A model generated the notes under the pieces. It did no database searches. It was given only the letters and a program-made list of their open reading frames with translations, and was not told the origin of the DNA. Shown here in pieces: positions 8,297 through 16,144 of a stretch of DNA of 19,477 nt. How positions within the stretch are numbered: position 1 is the stretch's first letter; every line of letters starts with the position of its first letter. The stretch covers positions 1 to 19,477 of the forward strand of contig JAFDIC010000027.1 of NCBI GenBank assembly GCA_019308525.1. Direction: 5' to 3'. The position numbers were made by a program, and so were the translations under genes. Source of the stretch: Deltaproteobacteria bacterium (lineage in GTDB: Bacteria; Desulfobacterota; DSM-4660; Desulfatiglandales; HGW-15).

Positions 8297-9028
8297 ATGT
8301 ACGGGAGACGTGGCCGTATTGGGTTGATCGTCCCGGCGAGCAATACTGTATGCGAGCCAGAGATGGCAAAGCTGTGCCCGAGGGACGTTGCAACCTACTC
8401 CACGAGAATCCTCTTTACACCTACCATAAAGGGCCTGAAAGATATGAAGGCCCATATAGAAAGGGCGAGCGAGGAACTTTCTTCCGAGGGGATCTGTCGG
8501 CTCATAGCCTTTTGCTGCACCGTGGGGAGCATGATAGGCGGAGTGGGTTACGACGAGGAAATCATTCAGGCCATAGAGGAGCGAGCCGGCATACCGGCCA
8601 TTACTACGACTACGGCCATTAGGGCGGCGTTGAGCGCACTGGGCATAAAGCGATTGGCGGTGGCAACTCCCTATACCGCGGAGATCAATAACATTGAGCG
8701 CTCTCTATTGAACGATATGGGATATGAGGTTACGGGAATCGTGGGATATCACGAGAATGTCAGGCCGCAGGATCTGAAGAATGATATGATAGGCCGCCTT
8801 TCCCCTGAGGTTGCGCTTGAACTGGGAAGAGCGGTGAACGGGCCGGAAAACGATGCCCTCTTTATCAGTTGTACCAACTTCAGGTCCATTGAAATCATCG
8901 AACGACTGGAGATCGAGACCGGTAAGCCAGTGATTTCAAGCAATCAAGTAACAATGTGGCATTCTTTGAGAAAAATGGGCATCGATGACCGTATCAACGG
9001 CTTAGGACGGCTGTTTGACTCTTTGTGA
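8297..9028 (+). CDS. Maleate isomerase / arylmalonate decarboxylase family protein (Asp/Glu/hydantoin racemase superfamily)
   Basis: This is a cofactor-free enzyme of the two-cysteine racemase fold; relatives isomerise maleate to fumarate, decarboxylate arylmalonates, or racemise Asp, Glu or hydantoins. The 243-residue protein opens with GRIGLIVPASNTVCEPE, the family's Pro-x-Ser-Asn-Thr loop. One candidate catalytic cysteine lies in FCCTVGS (C73/C74) and the other in ISCTNFRS (C192). The CT-x-GS and SCT spacing is closer to maleate isomerase and arylmalonate decarboxylase than to glutamate racemase. ATG 8297 has a GAGG site about 6 bases upstream. It is probably the first gene of the TRAP/HyuAB cluster, so it may act on the imported compound or a ring-opened product. 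The exact reaction cannot be assigned. Confidence 0.85.
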   Translation: MYGRRGRIGLIVPASNTVCEPEMAKLCPRDVATYSTRILFTPTIKGLKDMKAHIERASEELSSEGICRLIAFCCTVGSMIGGVGYDEEIIQAIEERAGIPAITTTTAIRAALSALGIKRLAVATPYTAEINNIERSLLNDMGYEVTGIVGYHENVRPQDLKNDMIGRLSPEVALELGRAVNGPENDALFISCTNFRSIEIIERLEIETGKPVISSNQVTMWHSLRKMGIDDRINGLGRLFDSL

Positions 9029-9031
9029 TGT

Positions 9032-9090
9032 CCGCTCCACACTCCGGTCCAATCATTTCTTGAACCACGGGACCAATAGGGTGTGAGCGG
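9032..9090 (+). other. Long imperfect inverted repeat after the isomerase-family gene
   Basis: The left arm CCGCTCCACAC (9032-9042) pairs with GTGTGAGCGG (9081-9090) with one bulged base. An inner pair, GGTCC (9046-9050) and GGACC (9070-9074), closes a 19-base loop. It begins 3 bases after the TGA of the preceding gene. No run of T follows directly (only TCCTTGTT further on), so it could be a weak terminator, an mRNA-stabilising hairpin, or an operator for the TRAP genes. Confidence 0.45.
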
Positions 9091-9120
9091 GAGTCCTTGT
9101 TAAAAGAGAGAACCCCGGCC

Positions 9121-9222
9121 ATGATGGAGAAAGGAGGTGAACCCCGGCAGGTTTCCAGACCCCTCTTAGGAAAGCCAGAGATTACCAAGAAAATACCAAA
9201 GGTGAAAGGAGGAAAGTCATGA
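9121..9222 (+). CDS. Possible 33-residue leader ORF overlapping the dctP start
   Basis: A short frame starts ATG-ATG at 9121 and ends with a TGA at 9220-9222 that overlaps the ATG of dctP (ATGA arrangement), which would allow translational coupling. The predicted peptide is basic and Lys/Pro/Gly-rich, with no recognisable domain or membrane segment. Its own ribosome site is weak (GAGAG about 10 bases upstream). Inside it lies a near-perfect anti-Shine-Dalgarno match, AAAGGAGGTGA (9130-9140), with no start codon at a useful distance, and one half of a direct repeat GAACCCCGGC (9110-9119 and 9139-9148). It may be chance, so confidence is low. Confidence 0.2.
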   Translation: MMEKGGEPRQVSRPLLGKPEITKKIPKVKGGKS

Positions 9223-10187
9223 AAAAGACCTTGGCATTTATCGGGATTTCTTTGTTGATGGTTATTTTTACCCTCCAGGTGGCAAATGCCGCTCCCAAGA
9301 AGCTAAAGGCCGTGTGTTTTCTCCCAAAGAACCATCCTTTGGCCGCAATGACCATCGAATGGGTAAAGCGGATCAACGAGGCGTGTAAAGGTGAGCTTGA
9401 GATCCAGTATATGGGTGGGCCGGAAGTCATACCAGGGCTGGAACAGGTAGAAGCATTGAGAAAGGGCGTGATTCAGGTTACCTTCAACGTCGCTGCCTAT
9501 TATCAATCCATATTTCCTGAGGGCGTGGCCTTTACCCTGTCCAAACTCACCCCCTGGGAAGAAAGGAAGCCAGGAGGTTTCTACGATCTCATGGTCGAGC
9601 GTCACAAGAGGATAAACGTGATGTACCTGGGCCGGTGGTTACATGGTCCTTTCTACATCTGGCTCAAGGATCCTGTCTCCAAGCTTGATGACATGAAGGG
9701 AAGGAAGCTGAGGACCACCGCATTGTATGACAGGTTCATGAAGGCCCTGGGTGCCGTACCTGTCACCATCTCCATGTCAGAGACCTACACTGCCCTGGAA
9801 AGAGGGACCGTTGTGGGAACGGGATGGCCCTTGATGGGGCCCAGGCAGCTCGGGTGGACAGAGGTATTGAAATACATAATCGATCACCCCTTTTACAACC
9901 AGAATGCTGCCATCTTGATGAACCTGGGTGTGTGGAACGACCTTTCCAGTTCCTTGCAGGAAAAGATCAAGGAGGTGACAACCTGGTTTGAGCCTTACAT
10001 GGTGGGATTTTTTGACAGTGCCATCATGACAGAGTGGAAGGCCCTGGAGAAGGCCGGTGTGAAGAGGGTGAAACTCTCGCCAAGGGAGGCAAAGGTGTAT
10101 CTTGACAAGGCCTATGAGGTGGAATGGAAGGCCCTTGAGAAAAAGATTCCCGACCTGGTGCCGGCCTTGAAAAGGGTGACCCAATAA
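9219..10187 (+). CDS. dctP: TRAP transporter periplasmic solute-binding protein (DctP family)
   Basis: This is the periplasmic binding protein that delivers a substrate, usually an organic acid, to the DctQM membrane complex for Na+-driven uptake. The 322-residue protein has a clear signal peptide (MKKTLAFIGISLLMVIFTLQ, cleavage near ANA-AP). DctP-fold landmarks follow: KNHPLAAMTIEWVKRINE, GPEVIPGLEQVEALRKGVI, then KLDDMKGRKLRTT, which carries the arginine that in this family usually binds a carboxylate, and SETYTALERGTV. A strong AAAGGAGGAAAG site precedes the ATG. The membrane subunits follow after a 203-base gap containing several hairpins, which fits the common pattern of making more binding protein than permease. 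The substrate is unknown; the context suggests the compound handled by HyuAB or the isomerase. Confidence 0.93.
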   Translation: MKKTLAFIGISLLMVIFTLQVANAAPKKLKAVCFLPKNHPLAAMTIEWVKRINEACKGELEIQYMGGPEVIPGLEQVEALRKGVIQVTFNVAAYYQSIFPEGVAFTLSKLTPWEERKPGGFYDLMVERHKRINVMYLGRWLHGPFYIWLKDPVSKLDDMKGRKLRTTALYDRFMKALGAVPVTISMSETYTALERGTVVGTGWPLMGPRQLGWTEVLKYIIDHPFYNQNAAILMNLGVWNDLSSSLQEKIKEVTTWFEPYMVGFFDSAIMTEWKALEKAGVKRVKLSPREAKVYLDKAYEVEWKALEKKIPDLVPALKRVTQ

Positions 10188-10200
10188 AAGGGCGATTCGT

Positions 10201-10246
10201 AGAGGAGGCCTCCGGTTCAAGAGAACCGATTGAGCCTCCTCTTCTC
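10201..10246 (+). terminator. Two-tier hairpin after dctP, likely attenuating terminator or mRNA stabiliser
   Basis: An outer 9-base perfect stem, AGAGGAGGC (10201-10209) with GCCTCCTCT (10234-10242), encloses a 6-base perfect stem, CGGTTC (10213-10218) with GAACCG (10223-10228), around a 4-base loop AAGA. It starts 13 bases after the dctP stop. The tail TCTCGTTT is only moderately T-rich, so partial termination or 3'-end protection of the dctP message is more likely than a full stop. Confidence 0.65.
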
Positions 10247-10254
10247 GTTTACAC

Positions 10255-10291
10255 CCAGATCTAGATGGATGAGCGTCAAGTGGAGATCTGG
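10255..10291 (+). repeat. 8-base inverted repeat in the dctP-dctQ gap
   Basis: CCAGATCT (10255-10262) and AGATCTGG (10284-10291) are exact inverted copies with 21 bases between them. The arms each contain the palindrome AGATCT. This could be a hairpin or a dyad operator; nothing in the sequence decides between them. Confidence 0.4.
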
Positions 10292-10338
10292 CCGGCGAAG
10301 CAGAAAGGTTCAGGTTCCCGACGGTCGGGGCGCGGGAA

Positions 10339-10364
10339 GCCAGGGTGTTTTTCCCTGCCCTGGC
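10339..10364 (+). repeat. 7-base hairpin upstream of dctQ
   Basis: GCCAGGG (10339-10345) pairs exactly with CCCTGGC (10358-10364) around a 12-base loop containing TGTTTTTCC. It lies 26 bases before the dctQ ATG and is the third inverted repeat in this intergenic stretch. It is not followed by a T-run. Confidence 0.4.
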
Positions 10365-10390
10365 CTGTAGGATTGTGACTGGAGTGGCAT

Positions 10391-10900
10391 ATGGTGAAAT
10401 GGGGGCGTTTTTTTGACCGGATCATAGAGACCCTTGCCTTCCTTGCAGGGGTATTGTTATCCTTTATCCTTGTTTCGGTCTCTATTGAAGTCTTCATGCG
10501 ATACTTTCTTAATCGCCCTCTCCAGTGGGTGATCGAGCTCACCGAGTATGCCCTGCTTTATGTCACGTTCCTTGGCTCTGCCTGGGTGCTCAAGGAAGAG
10601 AGGCATATCAGCGTTGACGTCATAGTAAGCACAATGAGCCCGAGGACACAGGCATACTTAGGCCTTGTAGGAACTGGTATAGGGATTGTTGTCTGTTTGG
10701 TCTTGATCTGGTTTGGTTTTGGAACGGCCTGGGATCATTTTGTGAGAAAGGTATATAACCCCACAATCCTGGAGTTTCCAAAGGCCCCGATCATTGCAAT
10801 CATACCTGTTGGCAGCATTTTCCTCATCATACAGTTCGTAAGGAGGGGATACGGCTTGATCAAAAGGATCAAAAACAGGGAGAATCCCAGCTCCCTTTGA
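10391..10900 (+). CDS. dctQ: TRAP transporter small membrane subunit (DctQ family)
   Basis: This is the small integral membrane component that pairs with DctM in tripartite Na+-dependent uptake. The 169-residue protein has four hydrophobic segments, at about residues 14-34, 50-66, 93-115 and 132-152. It carries the family's YFLNRPLQWVIELTEYALLYVTFLGSAW block and the ERHISVDVI motif after the second helix. ATG 10391 is preceded by a modest TGGAGTGG site. The stop is 25 bases before dctM. The order dctP-dctQ-dctM is standard. Confidence 0.93.
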   Translation: MVKWGRFFDRIIETLAFLAGVLLSFILVSVSIEVFMRYFLNRPLQWVIELTEYALLYVTFLGSAWVLKEERHISVDVIVSTMSPRTQAYLGLVGTGIGIVVCLVLIWFGFGTAWDHFVRKVYNPTILEFPKAPIIAIIPVGSIFLIIQFVRRGYGLIKRIKNRENPSSL

Positions 10901-10925
10901 TTCCGGCAGAGGATCCAGGTTATTC

Positions 10926-12239
10926 ATGGAATGGTGGGTCATATTCATTTGCATCTTTTTCGGGCTTATCCTCTTGTTTGCCATCGGAGTCCCCGTAGCA
11001 TTCTCATTTCTATTCGTAAACATAGTGGGAGTATACCTCTTTTGGGGGGGGACGGCAGGTCTCTCGCAGCTCATCTTGAGTATCCTTAACTCGGTGACGA
11101 GCTTTTCATTGCTTCCTGTGCCCTTGTTTGTGCTCATGGGAGAGATCATGTTCCATTCCGGTATCGCCCCCAGGATGATGGACGGGATCGACAAGTGGCT
11201 GGGTCGCATTCCCGGGAGGCTGAGCCTCCTTGCAGTGGGGGGCGGAACGCTTTTTGCCACCCTTACGGGCTCGGCAATGGCGGGTGTGGCCATGCTGGGT
11301 TCGGTGCTCGTGCCGGAGATGGAAAGGCGAGGCTACAAGACACCAATGACCCTGGGCCCGATACTCGGCAGTGGAGGCCTGGCAATAATGATTCCTCCCA
11401 GTGCCTTGGGAGTGCTGTTGGCAAGCTTGGCGCTCTTTTCAGTGGGGAAATTCTTGATAGCCATCATAATCCCGGGAATCATCATGGCCGTTTTGTATGC
11501 TGCCTATATCCTTGGAAGATGCTGGTTTCAGCCTCACCTTGCCCCTTCCTACGATCTTGAAAAGGTGAGCCTTTACGAAAAGGTGATTACGACCATAAAA
11601 TACGTATTACCCCTGGGTAGCATCATTTTCTTGGTTGTCGGTCTTATTTTCCTGGGTGTTGCAACACCAACGGAATCAGCGACTCTGGGAGCCATGGGAT
11701 GCTTTGTCTTGGCCTTCCTGTACAGGGGCTTGAGCAGGGAAATCGTAAAAAAATCATTCAGCGGAACACTCCAGGTCACTGTGATGATGTTCATGATCCT
11801 CACCGGTTCCACCGCCTTCTCGCAGATTCTGGCCTTCACGGGCGCGAGTCAGGGGCTCATTGAATTTGCGGTAGGCTTGCCCCTTTCACCGATTTTCATA
11901 ATCGTGGCCATGCAAATCGTGTTGCTCCTCCTGGGGACCTTTATGGAACCTCTGACCATATTGATGGTCACCATTCCGATCTTCATGCCCATAGTGAACA
12001 AGCTGGGATTTGACCCAATCTGGTTCGGCACCGTAATGCTGTTGAATATGGAGATGGCGACAACGTCTCCCCCCTTTGGGCTGGCGCTTTTTGTCATGAA
12101 GGGAGTCGCTCCAAAGGAAACACGCATGAAGGAGATATATCTGAGCGCCATCCCCTTTTTGACCTGCGACGTTATCGCAATGGGTATCATGATGGCCTTT
12201 CCCCAGGTGGTGTTGTGGTTGCCGGGTTTGATGAAATGA
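10926..12239 (+). CDS. dctM: TRAP transporter large permease subunit (DctM family)
   Basis: This is the channel-forming transport subunit of the TRAP system (DctM, ion-transporter superfamily). At 437 residues it has the normal length, with about a dozen hydrophobic helices. Family marks include FLFVNIVGVYLFWG, LLPVPLFVLMGEIMFHSG, LFATLTGSAMAGVAMLGSVLVPEM, the hairpin GGLAIMIPPSALGVLLAS, VATPTESATLGAMGC, and near the C-terminus LGTFMEPLTILMVTIPIFMPI and TTSPPFGLALFVMKGVAP. Two inverted halves with PPS- and PPFG-type hairpins are consistent with an elevator transporter. The ribosome site is weak (CCAGG about 7 bases upstream). hyuA starts 60 bases after the stop. Confidence 0.95.
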   Translation: MEWWVIFICIFFGLILLFAIGVPVAFSFLFVNIVGVYLFWGGTAGLSQLILSILNSVTSFSLLPVPLFVLMGEIMFHSGIAPRMMDGIDKWLGRIPGRLSLLAVGGGTLFATLTGSAMAGVAMLGSVLVPEMERRGYKTPMTLGPILGSGGLAIMIPPSALGVLLASLALFSVGKFLIAIIIPGIIMAVLYAAYILGRCWFQPHLAPSYDLEKVSLYEKVITTIKYVLPLGSIIFLVVGLIFLGVATPTESATLGAMGCFVLAFLYRGLSREIVKKSFSGTLQVTVMMFMILTGSTAFSQILAFTGASQGLIEFAVGLPLSPIFIIVAMQIVLLLLGTFMEPLTILMVTIPIFMPIVNKLGFDPIWFGTVMLLNMEMATTSPPFGLALFVMKGVAPKETRMKEIYLSAIPFLTCDVIAMGIMMAFPQVVLWLPGLMK

Positions 12240-12299
12240 TTTTCTCTTTTGCAGGCAGTTCAATGGTGATTCCCTGGAGATTTCTTGGCGGAGATGTAT

Positions 12300-14357
12300 A
12301 TGCGGATAGGGATAGATGTAGGAGGGACGTTCACGGACGTCGTCCTTTGGGAGGAAAAGGAGAAGAAATTCCTGTATTCCAAGACGCCCACTACCCACCA
12401 TGACCTCGCCGAGGGAGTCCTGCGGGGGTTGGAGGAGATACTTCAAATGTCGGGGAAGGGGATAGGAGAAGTGGAGTACCTTATCCACGGGACGACGATC
12501 GGCACCAACGCTATCATAGAGCGCAAAGGGGCCAAGGTGGGATTGATAACCACAAGAGGTTTTGAGGATGTCCTTGAGATTCGGAGGGTTGCAAGGCCGA
12601 AAGAGGCGGCTTTTGATTTTGAGGCCGATAACCCGCCCCCACTGGTTCCCAGGAACTTGAGAAAAGGTGTCGAAGAACGCATCAACAGCCTGGGAGAGGT
12701 TCACAGGCCCTTGAACGAAGATTCGGTTCGGGAAGCGATTAGTTCTCTGAAGGCTGAAAGGGTCGATGCCATCATAATATCTCTGCTGTTTTCTTTCCTC
12801 AACCCTTCCCACGAGAGACGCGTGGCGGAAATCTGCAAGGAGATGGCGCCGGAAGTTTTCCTGGCCCAGTCCTCGGAAGTTTGTCCCGAATTCAGAGAAT
12901 ACGAGAGGACCTGCACGACGGTCATGAACGGGTATCTGGGGCCTGTCATCCAGAAGTATATGGACAACCTCTTGAGCCGCCTGAGTAGCAAATATGGGTC
13001 GATCCAACTCCATATCATGCAGAGCAACGGCGGTTCAATGGCGGCCCAGCTTGCAAGAGATCATGCCGCAAGTTTGATCAATTCGGGGCCTGCCGCGGGT
13101 GCCATAGCAACGGCTTTTATCAGCCGCCTGATCGGCCATGAGATGGCCGTGGGCGCCGACATGGGTGGCACGACCTTTGATATCTCCATCATTGACAAGG
13201 GAATACCCAAGACTACCACGTGGGGAGGTGTTACGGATTATCCCATTAAGCTCCCCATGGTGGACCTGAAGACAATAGGGGCAGGAGGAGGCAGCATAGC
13301 ATGGGTGGACCAGGGTGGGGTTTTGTACGTGGGACCCCGGAGTGCAGGATCTTCACCGGGACCTGCATGCTATGGTTGGGGAGGAGAGCTTCCGACAGTA
13401 TCGGATGCCAATCTCGTGCTTGGGAGACTCAACCCCCACTATTTCCTGGGAGGGAAGATACCCCTCTACATTGAAAAGGCGCAATCAGCAATAAGGAAGG
13501 TGGCAGAGCCCATGGGCATGAGCACGGAAGAAGCGGCACAAAGCATCATAGACATTGCTGATGCGAACATGACAAAAGGCATAAGCGGAATTTCGGTGGA
13601 AAGGGGATATGATCTCAGGGAGTTCATCCTTGTGCCTTTCGGGGGCGCTGCCCCAAATCACGCCGTCGCTATCGCTGCTGAATTAAACATAAGGAAGGTC
13701 GTTGTCCCTCCCATGTGCGGTAATTTCTCCGCCCTTGGCCTCGTGGTTGCCGATATCCAGCATGATGGGGTCAGGACCATTGCAGCGAAGCAAGATGAGG
13801 TTTCGCCGGAGATTATCTTGGAGACCTTTCTTGACCTTGAGAGAGACGGCAGAGAGCAGCTGAGGAGAGAGGGTGTAAAAGAAGAAAATATAGTTATCAG
13901 ATGGTCGGCCGATTTGAGATACGAAGGTCAATCCTGGGAGCTCAATACGCCTGTCAGGAGATCTGTTCCCTTTGATAGGAGGTCACTGAAAACCCTGATA
14001 GAGGACTTCCATGATCTTCACCGGCAGGTGTATTCTTACTGTGAGCCAAGGGAAAAGGTGGAGTTCATCAATCTCAGGGTCAGGAGCATCGGGCGCAATC
14101 CCGGTCTGTCCATGTCCAAGAGCCCGCTCAACCCAACACCTCTCAAGGACGCCTTGAAGGAAGAACGCCCCGTGTACTTCAGGGGAGAGGGATGGACAGA
14201 AACGCCAATCTACGAAAGAAGTCGTCTGGGGAGCGGAACCAGGGTGCCGGGCCCGTGTATCATAGAGGAGAACATATCGACCACCCTCATTCCAGAGGGC
14301 TGGGAAGGGCATGTGGATGAATTTGGAAATATCGTGATTATGGTGGAGACCCCGTAG
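12300..14357 (+). CDS. hyuA: HyuA family ATP-dependent hydantoinase/oxoprolinase subunit A
   Basis: This is the ATP-binding subunit of the hydantoinase A/oxoprolinase/acetone-carboxylase family, which uses ATP to open cyclic amides or to activate a ketone for carboxylation. The 685-residue protein has an ASKHA-type ATPase fold: phosphate loop 1 GIDVGGTFTD (about 4-13), IHGTTIGTNAIIER, the family block EVCPEFREYERTCTTVMNGYL, IMQSNGG, phosphate loop 2 GADMGGTTFDIS (285-296), and IGAGGGSIAWVD. ATG 12300 is preferred because GGAG (12290-12293) is 6 bases upstream and the family starts MRIGIDVGGT. ATG 12294 and TTG 12285 are also in frame. hyuB follows after 45 bases. Substrate options are a hydantoin, 5-oxoproline, a related lactam/imide, or a ketone. 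Confidence 0.93.
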   Translation: MRIGIDVGGTFTDVVLWEEKEKKFLYSKTPTTHHDLAEGVLRGLEEILQMSGKGIGEVEYLIHGTTIGTNAIIERKGAKVGLITTRGFEDVLEIRRVARPKEAAFDFEADNPPPLVPRNLRKGVEERINSLGEVHRPLNEDSVREAISSLKAERVDAIIISLLFSFLNPSHERRVAEICKEMAPEVFLAQSSEVCPEFREYERTCTTVMNGYLGPVIQKYMDNLLSRLSSKYGSIQLHIMQSNGGSMAAQLARDHAASLINSGPAAGAIATAFISRLIGHEMAVGADMGGTTFDISIIDKGIPKTTTWGGVTDYPIKLPMVDLKTIGAGGGSIAWVDQGGVLYVGPRSAGSSPGPACYGWGGELPTVSDANLVLGRLNPHYFLGGKIPLYIEKAQSAIRKVAEPMGMSTEEAAQSIIDIADANMTKGISGISVERGYDLREFILVPFGGAAPNHAVAIAAELNIRKVVVPPMCGNFSALGLVVADIQHDGVRTIAAKQDEVSPEIILETFLDLERDGREQLRREGVKEENIVIRWSADLRYEGQSWELNTPVRRSVPFDRRSLKTLIEDFHDLHRQVYSYCEPREKVEFINLRVRSIGRNPGLSMSKSPLNPTPLKDALKEERPVYFRGEGWTETPIYERSRLGSGTRVPGPCIIEENISTTLIPEGWEGHVDEFGNIVIMVETP

Positions 14358-14402
14358 GTATGGAACGGGGAATTGAAGCTTTGGGAAGAATAGAGGTGTG
14401 CC

Positions 14403-16130
14403 GTGACCTATAGAGCCGACCGAGTGACAATGCAGGTAATTAGATACGCACTGGAGGCCATAGCGAATGACATGGGTTACAACCTCATGCGCATGGGCCG
14501 TACCACGATCGTCAAAGAGATCATGGATATCAATTGTGCGGTGCTGGACTCATCCGGAGGAATCCTTTCCCAGGCTAATCTTTGTCCCCTGATGTTGTTT
14601 AGCTTGCCGGAAACAGCTAAGAAGATGCTGGAGAAAATCAAGGAATTTGACGAAGGGGATGTAATCATTTGCAATGACCCCTATCTGGGGGGGCAGCACC
14701 TCCTTGACATGCAATTTTTCTCACCCGTATTCTTTGACGGACGACTGATTGCCTTTGTGGCCAACATAGCCCACCAACTGGATATGGGAGGAGCCGTGCC
14801 CGGTGGCGTCGCCGGGGGGCTCACAGAGATCTACCAGGAAGGATTGAGGCTTCCCTTTGTCAAACTTTACAGGAGAGGAAAAGAGGACTCGCAGATCTTT
14901 GAGATAATCGAGAAGAATATCAGGATACCAGAAAAGACGCTTGATGATTTCAGGGCCCAGGCAGCTACGACCATGTGGGGAGTGGATCGGGTAAAGGCGC
15001 TGGTTGAGAAATACGGCCTGGATATATTCCTGGATTCCAACCGGCTGCTGATCGAGTATGGCGAGAGAATTGTCAGGGATGCCATCCGCAGGATGCCGGA
15101 CGGTCACTATACGGGGGTCGATTACCTGGATGATGACGGGCAGTCGGACGAACCCCTGAGGGTCCAGGTCAATGTCAATATCCAAGGGGATGAAATGAAG
15201 GTGGATTTCAAGGGGAGCAGCCCCCAGGCCAAGGGCAACGTCAACTCTCCCTGGTCCTGTAGCCAGGGCGGGGTCTTCTACGTAATGGTCGGCGTTATTG
15301 ATCCTTACATGGTCGTTAATTCAGGGACCTTCAAGCCGATAACCGTGGAAGGCGAGGAGGGCCTGATAACGAGGCCGATTCCGCCGGCAGGTGTGACGGC
15401 CCGCAGCCAAACCATGACCAAGATAACGGAAGCCATGCTAAAGGCAATGAGCCACGTGGTTCCTGATCGGGTGGTAGCAGGGAGCCATGGACAGGCTTGT
15501 ACGAATAGTTTCATGGGTACCCATCCCAGGACCGGAAGACCCTTTTGCTATATTGAAATACAGGGAGGAGGCGCAGGCGCCAGGCCCTCAAAAGACGGAC
15601 CTGACGGCCAGGACCTTCATCTCGGTCGTTTCCTCAATACTCCTGTGGAGGCGGCGGAACTGGAAAACCCTGTGATGATCGAGAGGTACGAAATGATCCC
15701 CGATTCGGGAGGTCCTGGCAAGTTCAGAGGGGGGCTTGCCCTTCGCAGGGACATCCGTTTCCTGACGGACGTGATTTGGGCCCGGTATTCTGACAGACAG
15801 AAGTTCAAGCCCCAGGGCCTTTTTGGAGGGATGGAAGGGACTACCGGCAGCCTCATTCTGAATCCCGGAACCAAAGAAGAGCGAAGATGCAGGTCAAAGG
15901 GGGTTGAAGAACTTAAAGAAGGAAGCGTTCTCAGTATTCGGCTCCCGGGCAGCGGGGGCTACGGCCCACCCCATGAAAGAGATCCTGCACTCGTCCAGCG
16001 GGACGTAATGGAGGGCAAGGTAAGTATAGAATCAGCGAGACATAACTATGGAGTCGCTTTCCGAGAAGAGCGGGAAATCGACCAGGAGGAAACCCTAAGG
16101 CTGAGACAAAGGATGAAAAAGTCCAGATAA
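14403..16130 (+). CDS. hyuB: HyuB family hydantoinase/oxoprolinase subunit B
   Basis: This is the partner subunit of HyuA, expected to hold the hydrolase or carboxylase active site in the heteromeric cytoplasmic enzyme. The 575-residue protein shows the full HyuB pattern: QVIRYALEAIANDMGYNLMR, VIICNDPYLGGQHLLDMQFFSPVF, ANIAHQLDMGGAVPGG, TEIYQEGLRLPFVK, KVDFKGSSPQAKGNVNSPW, EIQGGGAGARPSKDGPDGQD, ENPVMIERYEMIPDSGGPGKFRGG, and a C-terminal LPGSGGYGPPHERDP. GTG 14403 is the start; it follows an AGAGGTG site, and the next in-frame ATG (14430) would remove conserved residues. The length matches N-methylhydantoinase-type HyuB rather than the longer acetone carboxylase alpha subunit. pyrK-like follows 14 bases later. 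Confidence 0.94.
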   Translation: MTYRADRVTMQVIRYALEAIANDMGYNLMRMGRTTIVKEIMDINCAVLDSSGGILSQANLCPLMLFSLPETAKKMLEKIKEFDEGDVIICNDPYLGGQHLLDMQFFSPVFFDGRLIAFVANIAHQLDMGGAVPGGVAGGLTEIYQEGLRLPFVKLYRRGKEDSQIFEIIEKNIRIPEKTLDDFRAQAATTMWGVDRVKALVEKYGLDIFLDSNRLLIEYGERIVRDAIRRMPDGHYTGVDYLDDDGQSDEPLRVQVNVNIQGDEMKVDFKGSSPQAKGNVNSPWSCSQGGVFYVMVGVIDPYMVVNSGTFKPITVEGEEGLITRPIPPAGVTARSQTMTKITEAMLKAMSHVVPDRVVAGSHGQACTNSFMGTHPRTGRPFCYIEIQGGGAGARPSKDGPDGQDLHLGRFLNTPVEAAELENPVMIERYEMIPDSGGPGKFRGGLALRRDIRFLTDVIWARYSDRQKFKPQGLFGGMEGTTGSLILNPGTKEERRCRSKGVEELKEGSVLSIRLPGSGGYGPPHERDPALVQRDVMEGKVSIESARHNYGVAFREEREIDQEETLRLRQRMKKSR

Positions 16131-16144
16131 CTGCTTGAACTACC

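Noticed and set aside
8112..8327. Open frame filling the helicase-isomerase gap on the + strand (start at 8121), with another long frame on the opposite strand (8039-8455).
   Set aside because: Neither translation resembles a known protein, neither has a good ribosome site, and both run into flanking real genes. The + frame is merely the helicase frame continuing past its TAA. I treat the gap as a regulatory region.
11886..13013. Long 375-codon open frame on the - strand across the dctM-hyuA junction.
   Set aside because: It lies opposite two well-supported genes on the + strand and has no family features, so it is a reverse-strand shadow caused by codon bias.
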